DNA from: Thermopetrobacter sp. TC1
Lineage (GTDB): Bacteria > Pseudomonadota > Alphaproteobacteria > Rhizobiales > Aestuariivirgaceae
Length of the DNA: 64,000 nt
Direction: 5' to 3'
Assembly (NCBI RefSeq): GCF_000746275.1
Contig: NZ_KN050828.1
Coordinates: forward strand, 227,384-291,383
Below are positions 33,690-44,165 of the stretch, one piece after another. Position 1 is the first letter of the stretch. Each line of letters starts with the position of its first letter. A program made the position numbers and the translations under genes. Under the pieces are notes generated by a model. It saw only the letters and a list, made by a program, of their open reading frames with translations, searched no databases and had not been told where the DNA came from.

Positions 33690-35051
33690 TCATCCGGAAT
33701 CCGTCAGGGCCGCGCGCAGGCGCGCCGCAGCTTTCTCTGGTCCGATCAGGGGCAGGAGGCGGGACATTTCAGGTCCATGCTCACGGCCGGTGAGCGCGCG
33801 TCGCAGGGGCATGAACAGGCGACGCCCCTTCAGGCCGGTCAGCTGTTTCAGTGTACTGGTCCAAGTCTTCCAGGTGGTCTCATCCCAAGGTTCTGGCGGC
33901 AGATTGTTCAATGCGCTCTCTATGAGGTTCTTTTCCTCTTCGGTGAGGGCGGGCGGTTCAATCTCGCCCCGGATGATCGCCAGCCAGTCCGCCGCTTCGG
34001 CAAGTGTGCGCAGGTTCGGGCGGATCACTTCCCAGGCGTGGCAGTCCATCTCAAGGCCCAGGGCCTTCAGACGCGGCAGGGCCATCTCGCAGGGCATGGC
34101 GTGCAAAAGCCGGGCGTTGAGGGCGAAGAGCTCCTCTTCATCAAACCGGGCCGGGGCGCGTGAGAGCTTCTCCAGGGCAAAGATCTCGGCCAGCTCTTTC
34201 ATGTCCAGAAACGGGCGCACCGGTTCCGCGGAAGCGACGGTGCCGCAATAGGAAACGATGGTTTCCGGCTCCAGGCCCTGCTTGCGCAGATCGGCAATTC
34301 CAAGGGAACCGAGCCTTTTGGAGAGCGGACCGCCATCCTTGTCCACCAGCAGCGCATGATGGGCAAAACGGGGCGGGGTTGCGCCCAGTGCCTGAAAGAG
34401 GGCGATTTGCACGGCGGTGTTGGTGACATGATCATCGCCGCGGATAATGTGGGTGATGCCGTAGTCGATATCGTCGATCACGGACGGCAGGGTGTAGAGA
34501 AAGCTGCCATCGGCGCGGATGAGCACGGGGTCGGACAGGGTGGCGAGATCGATCTCCACTTCGCCGCGCACGGCATCCTGCCAGCGGATGGTGCCTTCCG
34601 GCAGGCGAAAGCGCCAGTGCGGCACACGGCCGGCCTCCTCCAGGGCCTTGCGGGCCTCGGGCGTGAGTTTCAGGGCGGCGCGATCATAAACTGGCGGGCG
34701 GCCGGCCATGAGCGCGGCCTTGCGCTTCAGGGCCAATTCCCGTTCCGTTTCATAGCAGGGATAGAGCAGCCCTTCGCGTTTCAGCCTTTCAGCCACTTCC
34801 TCGTATCGGGACAGGCGCGCGCTCTGGCGGAATGTTTCATGGGGCTGAATGCCGAGCCAGGCCAGATCCTCGATGATGGCCTGCGCATATTCCTCGCGGG
34901 AGCGAAGCTGATCGGTATCATCAAGGCGCAGCAGAAAGCGCCCGTTCTCCTTCAGGGCAAAAAGCCAGTTGAGAACGGCCGTGCGCACATTTCCGATATG
35001 CAGCCGGCCCGTGGGCGAAGGCGCAAAGCGGACGGTGGTCGTCATGGGCAT
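33690..35051 (-). CDS. gltX: Glutamyl-tRNA synthetase
   Basis: Class I aminoacyl-tRNA synthetase, 453 residues. RFAPSPTGRLHIGN holds the HIGH-type motif HIGN (18-21), and PLSKRLGS (242-249) is the KMSKS-type loop. The C-terminal anticodon-binding part of about 150 residues is present, so this is not the short glutamyl-Q enzyme. Many alphaproteobacteria have two gltX copies, one of which may charge tRNA(Gln) for later amidation; this could be either. Starts at 35051 and 35045 are both ATG, and GAGG upstream suits the second at least as well. Confidence 0.95.
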   Translation of the reverse strand: MPMTTTVRFAPSPTGRLHIGNVRTAVLNWLFALKENGRFLLRLDDTDQLRSREEYAQAIIEDLAWLGIQPHETFRQSARLSRYEEVAERLKREGLLYPCYETERELALKRKAALMAGRPPVYDRAALKLTPEARKALEEAGRVPHWRFRLPEGTIRWQDAVRGEVEIDLATLSDPVLIRADGSFLYTLPSVIDDIDYGITHIIRGDDHVTNTAVQIALFQALGATPPRFAHHALLVDKDGGPLSKRLGSLGIADLRKQGLEPETIVSYCGTVASAEPVRPFLDMKELAEIFALEKLSRAPARFDEEELFALNARLLHAMPCEMALPRLKALGLEMDCHAWEVIRPNLRTLAEAADWLAIIRGEIEPPALTEEEKNLIESALNNLPPEPWDETTWKTWTSTLKQLTGLKGRRLFMPLRRALTGREHGPEMSRLLPLIGPEKAAARLRAALTDSG

Positions 35052-35255
35052 CTGACCTCGTCAGTAAAAGCCTTTTGCGGCCATGAATGGAAAACAGACA
35101 CCCCATTCCCGCATGGGATTGCGAGTGCATGCAGCATGCATGCGAGAAGGCGTCAAGACGCAAGATGATGAAAAATTTCATCATCGGGGTGTCTTGCAGG
35201 GGGGCTTTTGTGCTAAAGCCGCCAGTCGTTTGCACATGCTTTGCGGGCGAGAACC

Positions 35256-35801
35256 ATGCCACGACCCATGAACCTGCCCAATCTGATCACCATCGCACGG
35301 ATCGTGATGGTGCCGCTGACCATCTGGCTGATCCTCATCGGGCGCATGGACCTCGCCCTGGCCGTCTTTCTGCTGGCGGGAATTTCCGACGGCATCGACG
35401 GTTTCATCGCCAAGCGCTTCAACATGCGCACGGAGCTTGGCGCCTTTCTTGATCCGGTGGCGGACAAGCTTTTGCTCATTTCCATCTATGTGACGCTGGC
35501 CATTGTCGATGCCCTGCCGGCATGGCTTGCCATCATCGTGGTTTCGCGTGATGTGCTCATTGTCGGGGGCGTGGTGCTTGCCTGGCTGCTCGATCATCCC
35601 ATGGAGATGCGCCCCCTGGTGATCTCCAAGATCAACACGGCGGTGCAGATTGCCTTTGCCGGGCTTTATCTGCTGTTTCGCACGCTGGGCTGGCCAACAG
35701 AGACGCTGATCTTTCTTGGCGCACCGATCGTTGCCGCTTTCACTGTGATCTCCGGCGCGCTATACGTGCGAGACGGACTGCGACACATGAGCGAAGGCTG
35801 A
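35256..35801 (+). CDS. CDP-alcohol phosphatidyltransferase (PgsA-like)
   Basis: Membrane enzyme of phospholipid synthesis, 181 residues. The signature D45-G-x-x-D48-G-x2-A-x(9)-G62-x3-D66-x3-D70 is complete, read as DGIDGFIAKRFNMRTELG then AFLDPVADK. About five hydrophobic helices follow. The N-terminal NLPNLITIARIVMVPL is typical of PgsA-like enzymes. Cardiolipin-synthase-type CDP-alcohol transferases share this layout, so the precise head group is not certain. The ATG at 35256 is chosen; 35268 is possible. The next gene, an AI-2E permease, starts 34 nt downstream. Confidence 0.85.
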   Translation: MPRPMNLPNLITIARIVMVPLTIWLILIGRMDLALAVFLLAGISDGIDGFIAKRFNMRTELGAFLDPVADKLLLISIYVTLAIVDALPAWLAIIVVSRDVLIVGGVVLAWLLDHPMEMRPLVISKINTAVQIAFAGLYLLFRTLGWPTETLIFLGAPIVAAFTVISGALYVRDGLRHMSEG

Positions 35802-35835
35802 ACCAGGCGCACGCCTTTCGCAATATGCCCGGGGC

Positions 35836-37020
35836 ATGATCATGACGGATTTGCAGATGAACACGGGGCATGACATCAGTCTCAAGGCCCAGATCGCCTT
35901 CTGGCTTGGCCTTTTGGCCATGCTGATCTTCGGCATGTGGCTTTTGGGCGATGTCATGACCCCGTTCATCGCCGGGATGGTGCTGGCCTACTTTCTCGAT
36001 CCGCTCGCCGACAAGCTGGAATCCTGGGGCATGCCGCGGATCGTGGCCACAAGCACCATACTGTTTCTCGCTCTTGTGCTCTGCGTGATCATGCTGCTCA
36101 TGCTGGTGCCGCTGCTCGTTGAGCAGATGGGGCAGCTGCTTGATGCCCTGCCGGGGGCCATCGCCACTTTGGTGAAACTCTTCAACGAACACGCCCCCGA
36201 CTGGCTGAAGGAGGCGCTTTCGCGCGCCTCGCTGAAGAACGGGGCCAACCCGGCCGACATGGCCGCGCGCGCCGGGCAGTGGATCGTCGCTGTGGCCCGC
36301 TCCATCTGGTCGGGCTCCATGGCTCTGTTCAATCTGATTTCCCTGCTGGTGATCACGCCCATCGTCCTGTTCTACATGCTCAACGACTGGGACCGGATGG
36401 TGGCCACCATCGACCGCTGGATTCCCCGCCGGCATGCCGAGACCATCCGTGCCATCGCCCGCGATATCGACAAGGCGCTTGCCGGCTTTATTCGCGGGCA
36501 GGGCACCGTGTGCCTGGCGCTTGGCATCTTCTATGCGGTGCTGCTGGTCATGGCCGGGCTCAAGTTCGGGCTCACCATCGGCCTCATTTCCGGCTTTCTG
36601 AGCTTCATCCCCTATGTGGGCTCCACCATCGGCGGCATTCTGTCCATCGGCATGGCGCTGGTGCAGTTCTGGCCGGACTGGGTTCAGGTGCTGATCATCG
36701 CCGGCATTTTCGCGCTCGGTCAGTTCATTGAGGGAAATTTCCTCTCGCCCTGGCTGGTGGGCGGCAGTGTGGGGCTGCATCCGGTGTGGATCATGTTCGC
36801 GCTGGTGGCCTTTGGCTATCTCTTCGGTTTTGTCGGCATGCTGATGGCCGTGCCCATCGCGGCGGCGATCAAGGTGGTGGCGCATTATGCGCTCAAGCAG
36901 TACATGGACAGCGCGCTTTATCTCGACCCCGCCTGCGCAGCGCAAACACCGGCGGAAGCAGCCGAGGCGGATGCGGCCCAGGATAGCGACACCACAAACG
37001 ACGACACCCCGGCGGCATGA
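35836..37020 (+). CDS. AI-2E family permease
   Basis: A 394-residue integral membrane protein with an AI-2E/PerM layout: two N-terminal helices with MTPFIAGMVLAYFLDPLADKLE, a cytoplasmic stretch, and a bundle of helices with FIPYVGSTIGGILSI and GNFLSPWLVGGSVGLHPVWIMFAL. Family members export varied molecules and a link to autoinducer-2 is not implied. The C-terminal 40 residues are Ala/Asp/Thr-rich. The stop overlaps the hda start by 4 nt, a sign of translational coupling in a small operon ending with ispE. Confidence 0.88.
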   Translation: MIMTDLQMNTGHDISLKAQIAFWLGLLAMLIFGMWLLGDVMTPFIAGMVLAYFLDPLADKLESWGMPRIVATSTILFLALVLCVIMLLMLVPLLVEQMGQLLDALPGAIATLVKLFNEHAPDWLKEALSRASLKNGANPADMAARAGQWIVAVARSIWSGSMALFNLISLLVITPIVLFYMLNDWDRMVATIDRWIPRRHAETIRAIARDIDKALAGFIRGQGTVCLALGIFYAVLLVMAGLKFGLTIGLISGFLSFIPYVGSTIGGILSIGMALVQFWPDWVQVLIIAGIFALGQFIEGNFLSPWLVGGSVGLHPVWIMFALVAFGYLFGFVGMLMAVPIAAAIKVVAHYALKQYMDSALYLDPACAAQTPAEAAEADAAQDSDTTNDDTPAA

Positions 37021-37823
37021 CGGCGATGAACGGTACACCCCGGCCGGAACAGCTCATTTTCGATCTGCCGATTGCGGAGGGCATGTCGGCGGAGGATTTT
37101 CTGGTCACCGACAGCAACCGCGCAGCCTTCGAGATCATCATGCGCTGGCCGGAGGATGATGTTCTGGCCGGCAGCAGCCCGCTTCTCAACCTTCACGGGC
37201 CGGAAGGGAGCGGCAAGACACATCTTGCCGAAATCTGGCGCGCACGCACCGGCGCGCTGCGGGCGCAGCCTGATGATGTGTGCACCGACAATCTGCCGGC
37301 GCTGCTTTCCACCGGGCGGCTTGTGATCGAGGACATGCCGGGCGCTCATCTGGACGAGACCGCGCTGTTTCATCTCATCAACATGGCGCGCGAAAATCAT
37401 GCGCGGATCATGCTCACCGCGCGCACGCCCCCTGCGGCCTGGCCCATCACCCTGCCTGACCTCGCCACGCGTCTGGCCGCAGCGCAAAGTGTTGCCATCG
37501 CGCCGCCGGATGATGCGCTGCTGCGGGCCCTGCTGGTTAAGCTGTTTACCGACCGGCAGCTGCGCGTGCCGGAAGAGGTGATCTCCTATCTGCTGGTGCG
37601 CATGGAACGCTCGGCAGCGGCGGCCCAGCGCCTGGTGACACTGATCGACAGGGAAGCCCTGAAACACAAGGCGAAGATCACGCGACCGTTTGTGGCCCGC
37701 CTCCTGAAGGCGCATTTTGCCGGGAGCCGTGAGGCAGATCATGCCGCTGAAGCAGCAGAAGAGAAACATGATCCTGCCTTCCCTTCCGCTGAGGCGGATG
37801 AACAGTCCCCTTCCTCGTCATGA
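37017..37823 (+). CDS. hda: DnaA-like regulatory ATPase (Hda type)
   Basis: A 268-residue DnaA paralogue lacking DnaA's C-terminal DNA-binding domain. The N-terminal EQLIFDLPIA (11-20) carries a QLxFDL beta-clamp-binding motif. Walker A is GPEGSGKTHL (61-70), Walker B is LVIEDM, and an AAA+ lid follows. Hda proteins work with the DNA clamp to inactivate DnaA-ATP after initiation. The C-terminus (about 235-268) is a low-complexity Ala/Glu/Ser tail. It overlaps the AI-2E gene upstream and ispE downstream by 4 nt each. Confidence 0.88.
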   Translation: MTAMNGTPRPEQLIFDLPIAEGMSAEDFLVTDSNRAAFEIIMRWPEDDVLAGSSPLLNLHGPEGSGKTHLAEIWRARTGALRAQPDDVCTDNLPALLSTGRLVIEDMPGAHLDETALFHLINMARENHARIMLTARTPPAAWPITLPDLATRLAAAQSVAIAPPDDALLRALLVKLFTDRQLRVPEEVISYLLVRMERSAAAAQRLVTLIDREALKHKAKITRPFVARLLKAHFAGSREADHAAEAAEEKHDPAFPSAEADEQSPSSS

Positions 37824-38740
37824 TGCGTCATCCGGAAAGCATTCGGGTATTTGCGCCCGCGAAGGTGAACCTCGCCCTGCATGTGACGGCACGGCGCAAG
37901 GATGGCTATCACCTGCTCGATTCCGTCGTGGCCTTCGCCGATGTCGGCGATGTGCTGCAGGCGCGAAAGGCGGACGGGTTCAGGCTTGAGCTTGCGGGGC
38001 CTGAAGCGGGCGCGCTTTCGGCGGATGCGGACAATCTGGTGCTGAAGGCGGCGCAGGCGCTCAATAACGCCTGGCCGGAGACTTTTGGCGGCTGTCATTT
38101 CCGGCTGGAAAAACATCTGCCGGTGGCATCCGGGATTGGCGGCGGCTCGGCGGATGCGGCGGCGGCCTTGCGCGCCATGATCCGGCTTTATGGGCCGCCG
38201 CCGGTGCGCGAGCCGGATGAGGCCCTATTCCAAATCGCCCTTGAGATTGGCGCGGATGTGCCTGTGTGTCTCGCCAGGCATGCCTGCCGCATGCGCGGTA
38301 TTGGCGAGGATATCGCCCCCATCGCCGCCTTTCCTGAGTTGCGGGGACTGCTCGTTAATCCCCGTGTTGCGGTCTCCACCGCCGCGGTCTTTTCCCGGCT
38401 TGGTCTGGCACCGGGAGGAACGGGCTTTCCTCCGCTTGCAGAGCCTTTGCCGGAGGGCAATGCCGAAACCTGGCTGCAGTGGCTCATGAAGCAGCGCAAC
38501 GATCTGCAATCTCCCGCCTGCGCCTGTGCGCCTGAGATTGCGGCCTGTCTTTCCCTGCTGAAGGAATTGCCCGATGTGCGGCTTGTGCGCATGTCCGGCT
38601 CCGGTGCGACGTGTTTTGCCCTTTTCGATGATGAAGCGGCGGCCCTGCGGGCTGTCCGGATGGTGCAGAACCGGTGCCCGCAATGGTGGGTGGCGCCGGT
38701 GCGGCTGGGAGATGCGGCCAAACGAGAACGCGGCACCTGA
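37820..38740 (+). CDS. ispE: 4-diphosphocytidyl-2-C-methyl-D-erythritol kinase
   Basis: GHMP kinase of the MEP isoprenoid pathway, 306 residues. FAPAKVNLALHV (11-22) contains the substrate-site lysine, and PVASGIGGGSADAAAAL (101-117) is the ATP-binding GHMP motif. GADVPV lies near residue 170 and MSGSGATCFALF near 255. It overlaps hda by 4 nt at ATGA and ends the operon. No terminator hairpin is obvious in the 218 nt that follow. Confidence 0.94.
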   Translation: MMRHPESIRVFAPAKVNLALHVTARRKDGYHLLDSVVAFADVGDVLQARKADGFRLELAGPEAGALSADADNLVLKAAQALNNAWPETFGGCHFRLEKHLPVASGIGGGSADAAAALRAMIRLYGPPPVREPDEALFQIALEIGADVPVCLARHACRMRGIGEDIAPIAAFPELRGLLVNPRVAVSTAAVFSRLGLAPGGTGFPPLAEPLPEGNAETWLQWLMKQRNDLQSPACACAPEIAACLSLLKELPDVRLVRMSGSGATCFALFDDEAAALRAVRMVQNRCPQWWVAPVRLGDAAKRERGT

Positions 38741-38958
38741 TTGCAATCGTGATCGCTGCGTGTTGTTCCGGCAGCGAAACAAGGCCTTGAACGAAGGGGG
38801 CATTGGCCCTAGTCTATGGTGCCGGGTGCACAGGAGGGGAAATTTCTTATCCCAAGGTGCATCCATCTCACGAGACGGAAGGCCGCCCATTCCTTGCGCC
38901 GCTCGGGCGCGCGGGCGGCGAGCGACAGACATCCAGAGGGAGGTTCAAGGGAATCGCC

Positions 38959-40089
<1,131 letters not shown>

Positions 40090-40114
40090 TCCCATCTGTC
40101 AGGGCATGAACACG

Positions 40115-40148
40115 AGGCCTGCCGGAAACCCTCCGGCAGGCCTTTTGT
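40115..40148 (+). terminator. Rho-independent terminator of the binding-protein gene
   Basis: AGGCCTGCCGG (40115-40125) pairs perfectly with CCGGCAGGCCT (40133-40143) around a 7-nt loop, followed by TTTGTTT. It lies 26 nt after the stop. Confidence 0.9.
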
Positions 40149-40186
40149 TTCGGCATCCGACATTTCAGCGATCGAGGCCAGAATTT

Positions 40187-40786
40187 CTAACCGGGGCAAT
40201 GGCCTTTTCCGCTGCAGACCTTGCGCCATGTGGCGGGATCAAGGAAGGGGCCCTGCCACAGACCAATGCGGGCCTGACGCGCCCGGCGTTCGGCCAGCCG
40301 GTAGGAGAGCGGGGCATTCGGCCGCGCAATGGCCAGGCCCTTCTTGATGAGCGCAAGCCCGACGTCTTCGCCTTTCCTGTCGTCATCCGTCAGGATCCGG
40401 CAATAGGCGACGGTGCGGCCATAACGGTCGTGATCCATGGCGCGGCAGGAAAGGCGCCTTCCCCTGATCAGCGCACGCAAGGCGGCGCGGGCACGGCGGC
40501 CACAGGGCCAGGAGCGGTTATCAGCCCGGCGGCAGGTCTGATGCAGCTCGGGCGCATCGATGCCCTTTAAGCGAATGCGCTTGCCATTCAGGATGAGGGT
40601 ATCGCCATCGATGATGCGAGCCGTTCCTTCCTCTGGCGGCAAATGGCCGACCAGCCAGATGGCGGCCGTAATCAGGAGGGCGGCGAGGGGCAGATCGAGC
40701 AGGCGCCATAAAGGGCTGCGGCGCCGGCGCCGGTACGGGTGGCCAAGATCGGCGGCTTTTCTTCTCAAGCGGCGGCGGACGTTCAC
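40187..40786 (-). CDS. Membrane-anchored thermonuclease-like (SNase) protein
   Basis: A 199-residue protein with a very basic N-terminus (RRRLRRK and YRRRRRSP), a hydrophobic helix (about 31-48) and a staphylococcal-nuclease fold: ARIIDGDTLILNGKRIRLKGIDAPEL, then MDHDRYGRTVAYCRI. The active-site pattern with R, D and the DRYGR loop is largely present, so nuclease activity is plausible. The C-terminus contains GLWQGPFLDPATWRKV, common in these proteins. It overlaps moaE by 4 nt, an unusual pairing. Confidence 0.85.
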   Translation of the reverse strand: MNVRRRLRRKAADLGHPYRRRRRSPLWRLLDLPLAALLITAAIWLVGHLPPEEGTARIIDGDTLILNGKRIRLKGIDAPELHQTCRRADNRSWPCGRRARAALRALIRGRRLSCRAMDHDRYGRTVAYCRILTDDDRKGEDVGLALIKKGLAIARPNAPLSYRLAERRARQARIGLWQGPFLDPATWRKVCSGKGHCPG

Positions 40787-41292
40787 GAGGCCTCTTCACG
40801 CTCCCAGCGCGCGGCCGCGGCATCGTCGGCGGCCTTGGCCTCCACCCAGCGCGGACCTTTGGGCGTTTCCTCCAGTTTCCAGAATGGCGCGCGGGTTTTC
40901 AGCCAGTCCATGAGAAACTGGCAGGCGGCGAACGCATCGGCGCGATGATCGGAGGCAACAAGGACAAGCACGATATCCTCTCCCGGCTCAAGACGGCCAT
41001 GGCGATGGATCACGCGCACGGCCTTCAGCGGCCAGCGGCGGCAGGCCTCCTCGACAATGGCGGCCATGGCCTTTTCGGTCATGCCCGGATAATGCTCCAG
41101 GGTCATGGCCGAAACATGGGCATCCTCGCTGTAATCACGCACGCAGCCTGTGAACATGACCACGGCGCCGCGTCCGTCCTTGCGGCGGGAAAAGTCCGCG
41201 TATTCCGCTGCGGCGTCAAACGGCGCCTCCTGCACGCGCACCTCGGTGACGGTGCGTGCCAGGGGCCCCCGTTGCGGATCGGGAATGTCCAT
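40783..41292 (-). CDS. moaE: Molybdopterin synthase catalytic subunit MoaE
   Basis: Large subunit of molybdopterin synthase, which adds sulfur to precursor Z in molybdenum-cofactor synthesis. The 169-residue protein shows GAVVMFTGCVRDYSED, LEHYPGMTEKAMAAI, HRHGRLEPGEDIVLV and APFWKLEETPKGPRWVEA with the active-site lysines. The ATG at 41292 follows GGGAGAACGAG; the upstream open frame to 41322 is less likely. The small subunit gene moaD is not adjacent. The stop overlaps the SNase gene. Confidence 0.92.
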   Translation of the reverse strand: MDIPDPQRGPLARTVTEVRVQEAPFDAAAEYADFSRRKDGRGAVVMFTGCVRDYSEDAHVSAMTLEHYPGMTEKAMAAIVEEACRRWPLKAVRVIHRHGRLEPGEDIVLVLVASDHRADAFAACQFLMDWLKTRAPFWKLEETPKGPRWVEAKAADDAAAARWEREEAS

Positions 41293-41422
41293 GCTCGTTC
41301 TCCCGAAAAAAGTCCGGTGCAAAAGGCATTGCCTTGCTGTGCATCATAGCGCAAAGGAGATCCAGACCAAAACATCGGGGGCGAATCCTCAACCCTTCCA
41401 CGGGCAGGAAAGCGCGCGGATC

Positions 41423-42355
41423 ATGAACGGGGCCCTTCTTCTCAGCCAGCTCATCAACGGCCTGCAATACGGCCTGCTGCTGTTTCTGGTGGCGGCGGGG
41501 CTGACGCTGGTGTTCGGCATTCTTGATTTCGTCAATCTCGCCCATGGCGCATTCTACATGCTGGGCGCCTTCGTTTCGGCCACGATCACGGCCGCAAGCG
41601 GCTCCTGGCCGCTGGCCCTGCTTCTCTCTCCGCTGGTGGTTGCCCTGCTGGCCTTGCCGGCGGAGCGGCTGGTGGCGCGGCCGCTTTATGGCGCGTCCCC
41701 CTTGGCGCAGGTGCTGGCCACCTTCGGGCTTTTGCTGGTGATCGAGGCGCTGGCGATGCTCGTCTGGGGCACGGAAGGGCGCGGCGTGCCGCTTCCCGCC
41801 TGGCTGCGCGGCCATGTGACGGTTTTCGGCGCCATTCTGCCCACCTATCGCATTCTCATCGTGGCAATCGGGCTTCTTGTGGCGGCGGCGGCCTTTTTGC
41901 TGATTCACCGCACGCGCTTTGGCATGCAGGTGCGGGCAACGGCCAGCAACCGGGCCATGGCGGAAGCACTGGGCATCGACACCGTGGCGCTGGAAGCGCG
42001 CATCTTCGCCTTCGGCGCCGGGCTAGCCGCGCTGGCAGGGGTGCTGGTGGCGCCGCTGTCGGAAGCGAGCCTGGCCATGGCCTTCGAGGTCATCATCATC
42101 GCCTTTGTCGTCATCATCATCGGCGGGCTTGGCTCCTTAATGGGCGCGTTCATCGCCGCGCTGCTGGTGGGCATGATCGACACCATGGGGCGCGCCTTCC
42201 TTGATGATCTCCTCAGGGCGGTGCTTTCCGCAGAAGCGGCGGAGACGGCAGCGCCGGCCATTTCCTCCATGAGCATTTATCTGTTTATGGCGCTGGTGCT
42301 GGCGATCAGGCCGGCGGGCCTGTTTCCGCCACGGACACGGGGGAGGCGGCCATGA
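41423..42355 (+). CDS. Liv-type ABC permease (LivH-like)
   Basis: Inner-membrane permease of a branched-chain amino-acid-type ABC transporter, 310 residues with about eight helices. INGLQYGLLLFLVAAGLTLV and FGILDFVNLAHGAFYMLGAF near the N-terminus, and FGMQVRATASNRAMAEALGI, are diagnostic for LivH. The ATG at 41423 is chosen because the family starts at this helix; the longer frame has no family features. It overlaps the LivM-like gene by 4 nt. Confidence 0.9.
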   Translation: MNGALLLSQLINGLQYGLLLFLVAAGLTLVFGILDFVNLAHGAFYMLGAFVSATITAASGSWPLALLLSPLVVALLALPAERLVARPLYGASPLAQVLATFGLLLVIEALAMLVWGTEGRGVPLPAWLRGHVTVFGAILPTYRILIVAIGLLVAAAAFLLIHRTRFGMQVRATASNRAMAEALGIDTVALEARIFAFGAGLAALAGVLVAPLSEASLAMAFEVIIIAFVVIIIGGLGSLMGAFIAALLVGMIDTMGRAFLDDLLRAVLSAEAAETAAPAISSMSIYLFMALVLAIRPAGLFPPRTRGRRP

Positions 42356-43422
42356 ACGATCCGAAACGAAACGGAGCGGCACAGATCCAACAGCCTCCCC
42401 GCGCGCGGCCGTTGATTCGGCGTGGGGCGCGCCTGCTTCTTTACGCCGAGATTGTGCTGCTTGCCGCTCTTCTCATGGCGCCGTGGCTGAGCGCGTGGCT
42501 CAACCTTCCCTTCTGGCTGGATCTGGCCACGCGCATGAGCATCCTGGCCATGGCCGCGGCCTCCCTGAACATGATCATGGGGCTTGCGGGGCTTGTCTCC
42601 TTTGGTTATGCCGCCTTTCTTGGCATTGGTGGTTATGCCGTGGCCATTCCCGTCTGGCACGCGGTTTACGGCGGGGCGGACTGGCTGGCCGGCGAATCCG
42701 GCCTGTTTCACTTCGCGCTGGCCGCCGGGCTGGGCGCGGGCTGGGCACTGCTGACCGGTTTCGTTGCCTTGCGCACGCGCGGGGTGCATTTTCTCATGAT
42801 CACGCTCGCCTTCGGGCAGATGATCTTCTACCTGCTCTCGGGCCTTGAAGCCTATGGCGGCGATGACGGGCTGACGCTGGATCTGCGCTCGCAGATTGCC
42901 GGCCTCAATCTGGATGATGCCGCCATCATGCACTGGCTGGCCGTGGCGGGCCTGCTGCTCGCCCTTTTGCTGCATGCAGGACTGAAGCGCACCTTCTTCG
43001 GCCTGGTCTTGCGCGGAACGAAGGCGGATGATCAGAAGATGCGCGCGCTGGGCTATCCGGTGTTTGCCGTGCAGCTTTCGCTTTATGTGCTTGCCGGGGC
43101 ATTGGCGGCGCTTTCCGGCGGTCTGGCGGCCAATCATGCCGCCTTTGTCTCGCCGTCCATGGCGGAATGGACGCGCTCGGGCGATCTGCTGTTCATGGTC
43201 ATTCTCGGCGGCAGCGGGCGGGTGACCGGGCCGCTCACCGGTGCGGCGGTGTTCGTGATCCTGGAGGAAGTGCTCTCTTCCTTCACGCGCTACTGGCACC
43301 TGCCCTTCGGGCTGTTGCTGATCGCGGTGGCCCTGCATCAGGCGGGTGCGTTCACGGCGTTTTCGGCGCAGGTCCGGGCTCGTGGAAAGCAGGGCGCGAT
43401 GCGGGCGGAGGCGGACCAATGA
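42352..43422 (+). CDS. Liv-type ABC permease (LivM-like)
   Basis: Second permease subunit, 356 residues. Conserved LivM parts are ASLNMIMGLAGLVSFGYAAF, LGIGGYAVAI, LRTRGVHFLMITLAFGQMIF and RALGYPVFAVQLSLYVLAGALAALSG in pieces. The LivH-LivM-LivG order is standard. A 4-nt overlap with the genes on each side indicates coupled translation. Confidence 0.9.
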   Translation: MNDPKRNGAAQIQQPPRARPLIRRGARLLLYAEIVLLAALLMAPWLSAWLNLPFWLDLATRMSILAMAAASLNMIMGLAGLVSFGYAAFLGIGGYAVAIPVWHAVYGGADWLAGESGLFHFALAAGLGAGWALLTGFVALRTRGVHFLMITLAFGQMIFYLLSGLEAYGGDDGLTLDLRSQIAGLNLDDAAIMHWLAVAGLLLALLLHAGLKRTFFGLVLRGTKADDQKMRALGYPVFAVQLSLYVLAGALAALSGGLAANHAAFVSPSMAEWTRSGDLLFMVILGGSGRVTGPLTGAAVFVILEEVLSSFTRYWHLPFGLLLIAVALHQAGAFTAFSAQVRARGKQGAMRAEADQ

Positions 43423-44165
43423 GCGCAACGATCCTTGAGGTGCGCGGGCTGAGCAAGGCCTTCGGCGGGCTGCAGGTGAGCCGTGACATTCATCTTGATG
43501 TGCGCGCCGGGGAGATCCATGCCCTCATCGGCCCCAACGGCGCGGGCAAGACCACGCTCATCGATCAGATCGCCGGAGAGACACGGCCGGATGCGGGCGA
43601 GATCCTGCTGGACGGCCGGGCGGTGACCGGCATGTCCACGGCGCGGCGTGTGCGGCTGGGGCTTGTGCGCTCCTATCAGGTGGTGCGGCTGTTCGATGAC
43701 TTAAGCGTCATGGACAACCTCATGCTGGCGGCGGCGGGGCGCGCCGGCTTTATTTCCTGTCTGCCCCGGCCGACCTTCTCCTGCCGGGCCTATCGCGAGC
43801 GGGCGGACGCTGCGCTTGCCAAACATGATCTGACGGAAGTGGCCGCTCTTTCGGCCGCGGCTCTTTCGCACGGGCAGAGGCGGCTTCTGGAGCTGGCGAT
43901 GGTGTCGCTAATGGCACCACGGGTGCTGTTGCTGGACGAACCTCTGGCCGGCCTCGGCCCGGAACAGCGGCAGGCCATGCGCGGGCGCATCGCCGCTCTG
44001 CGGGAGCAAACGGCCATTCTGCTTGTGGAACACGACATGGATGCCGTCTTCGCCCTGGCCGATCGCATCTCGGTGCTGGTCAATGGCGCCATCATCGCCA
44101 GCGGGGATCCGCAATCCATTCGCACCAATGTGGAAGTGCAAAAAGCCTATCTAGGCCATGGATGA
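43419..44165 (+). CDS. Liv-type ABC ATPase (LivG-like)
   Basis: Cytoplasmic ATPase subunit, 248 residues. Walker A is GPNGAGKTT, the signature is LSHGQRRLLELAM (His instead of the usual second Gly) and Walker B is VLLLDEPLAG. The last gene of the livH-M-G set; no LivF-type second ATPase follows, so the transporter either uses one ATPase twice or borrows the LivF at 52232-52969. Confidence 0.9.
   Translation: MSATILEVRGLSKAFGGLQVSRDIHLDVRAGEIHALIGPNGAGKTTLIDQIAGETRPDAGEILLDGRAVTGMSTARRVRLGLVRSYQVVRLFDDLSVMDNLMLAAAGRAGFISCLPRPTFSCRAYRERADAALAKHDLTEVAALSAAALSHGQRRLLELAMVSLMAPRVLLLDEPLAGLGPEQRQAMRGRIAALREQTAILLVEHDMDAVFALADRISVLVNGAIIASGDPQSIRTNVEVQKAYLGHG

Noticed and set aside
33690-35051. Glutamyl-Q tRNA(Asp) synthetase
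   Set aside because: The C-terminal anticodon-binding region is present and the length is that of a complete GltX.
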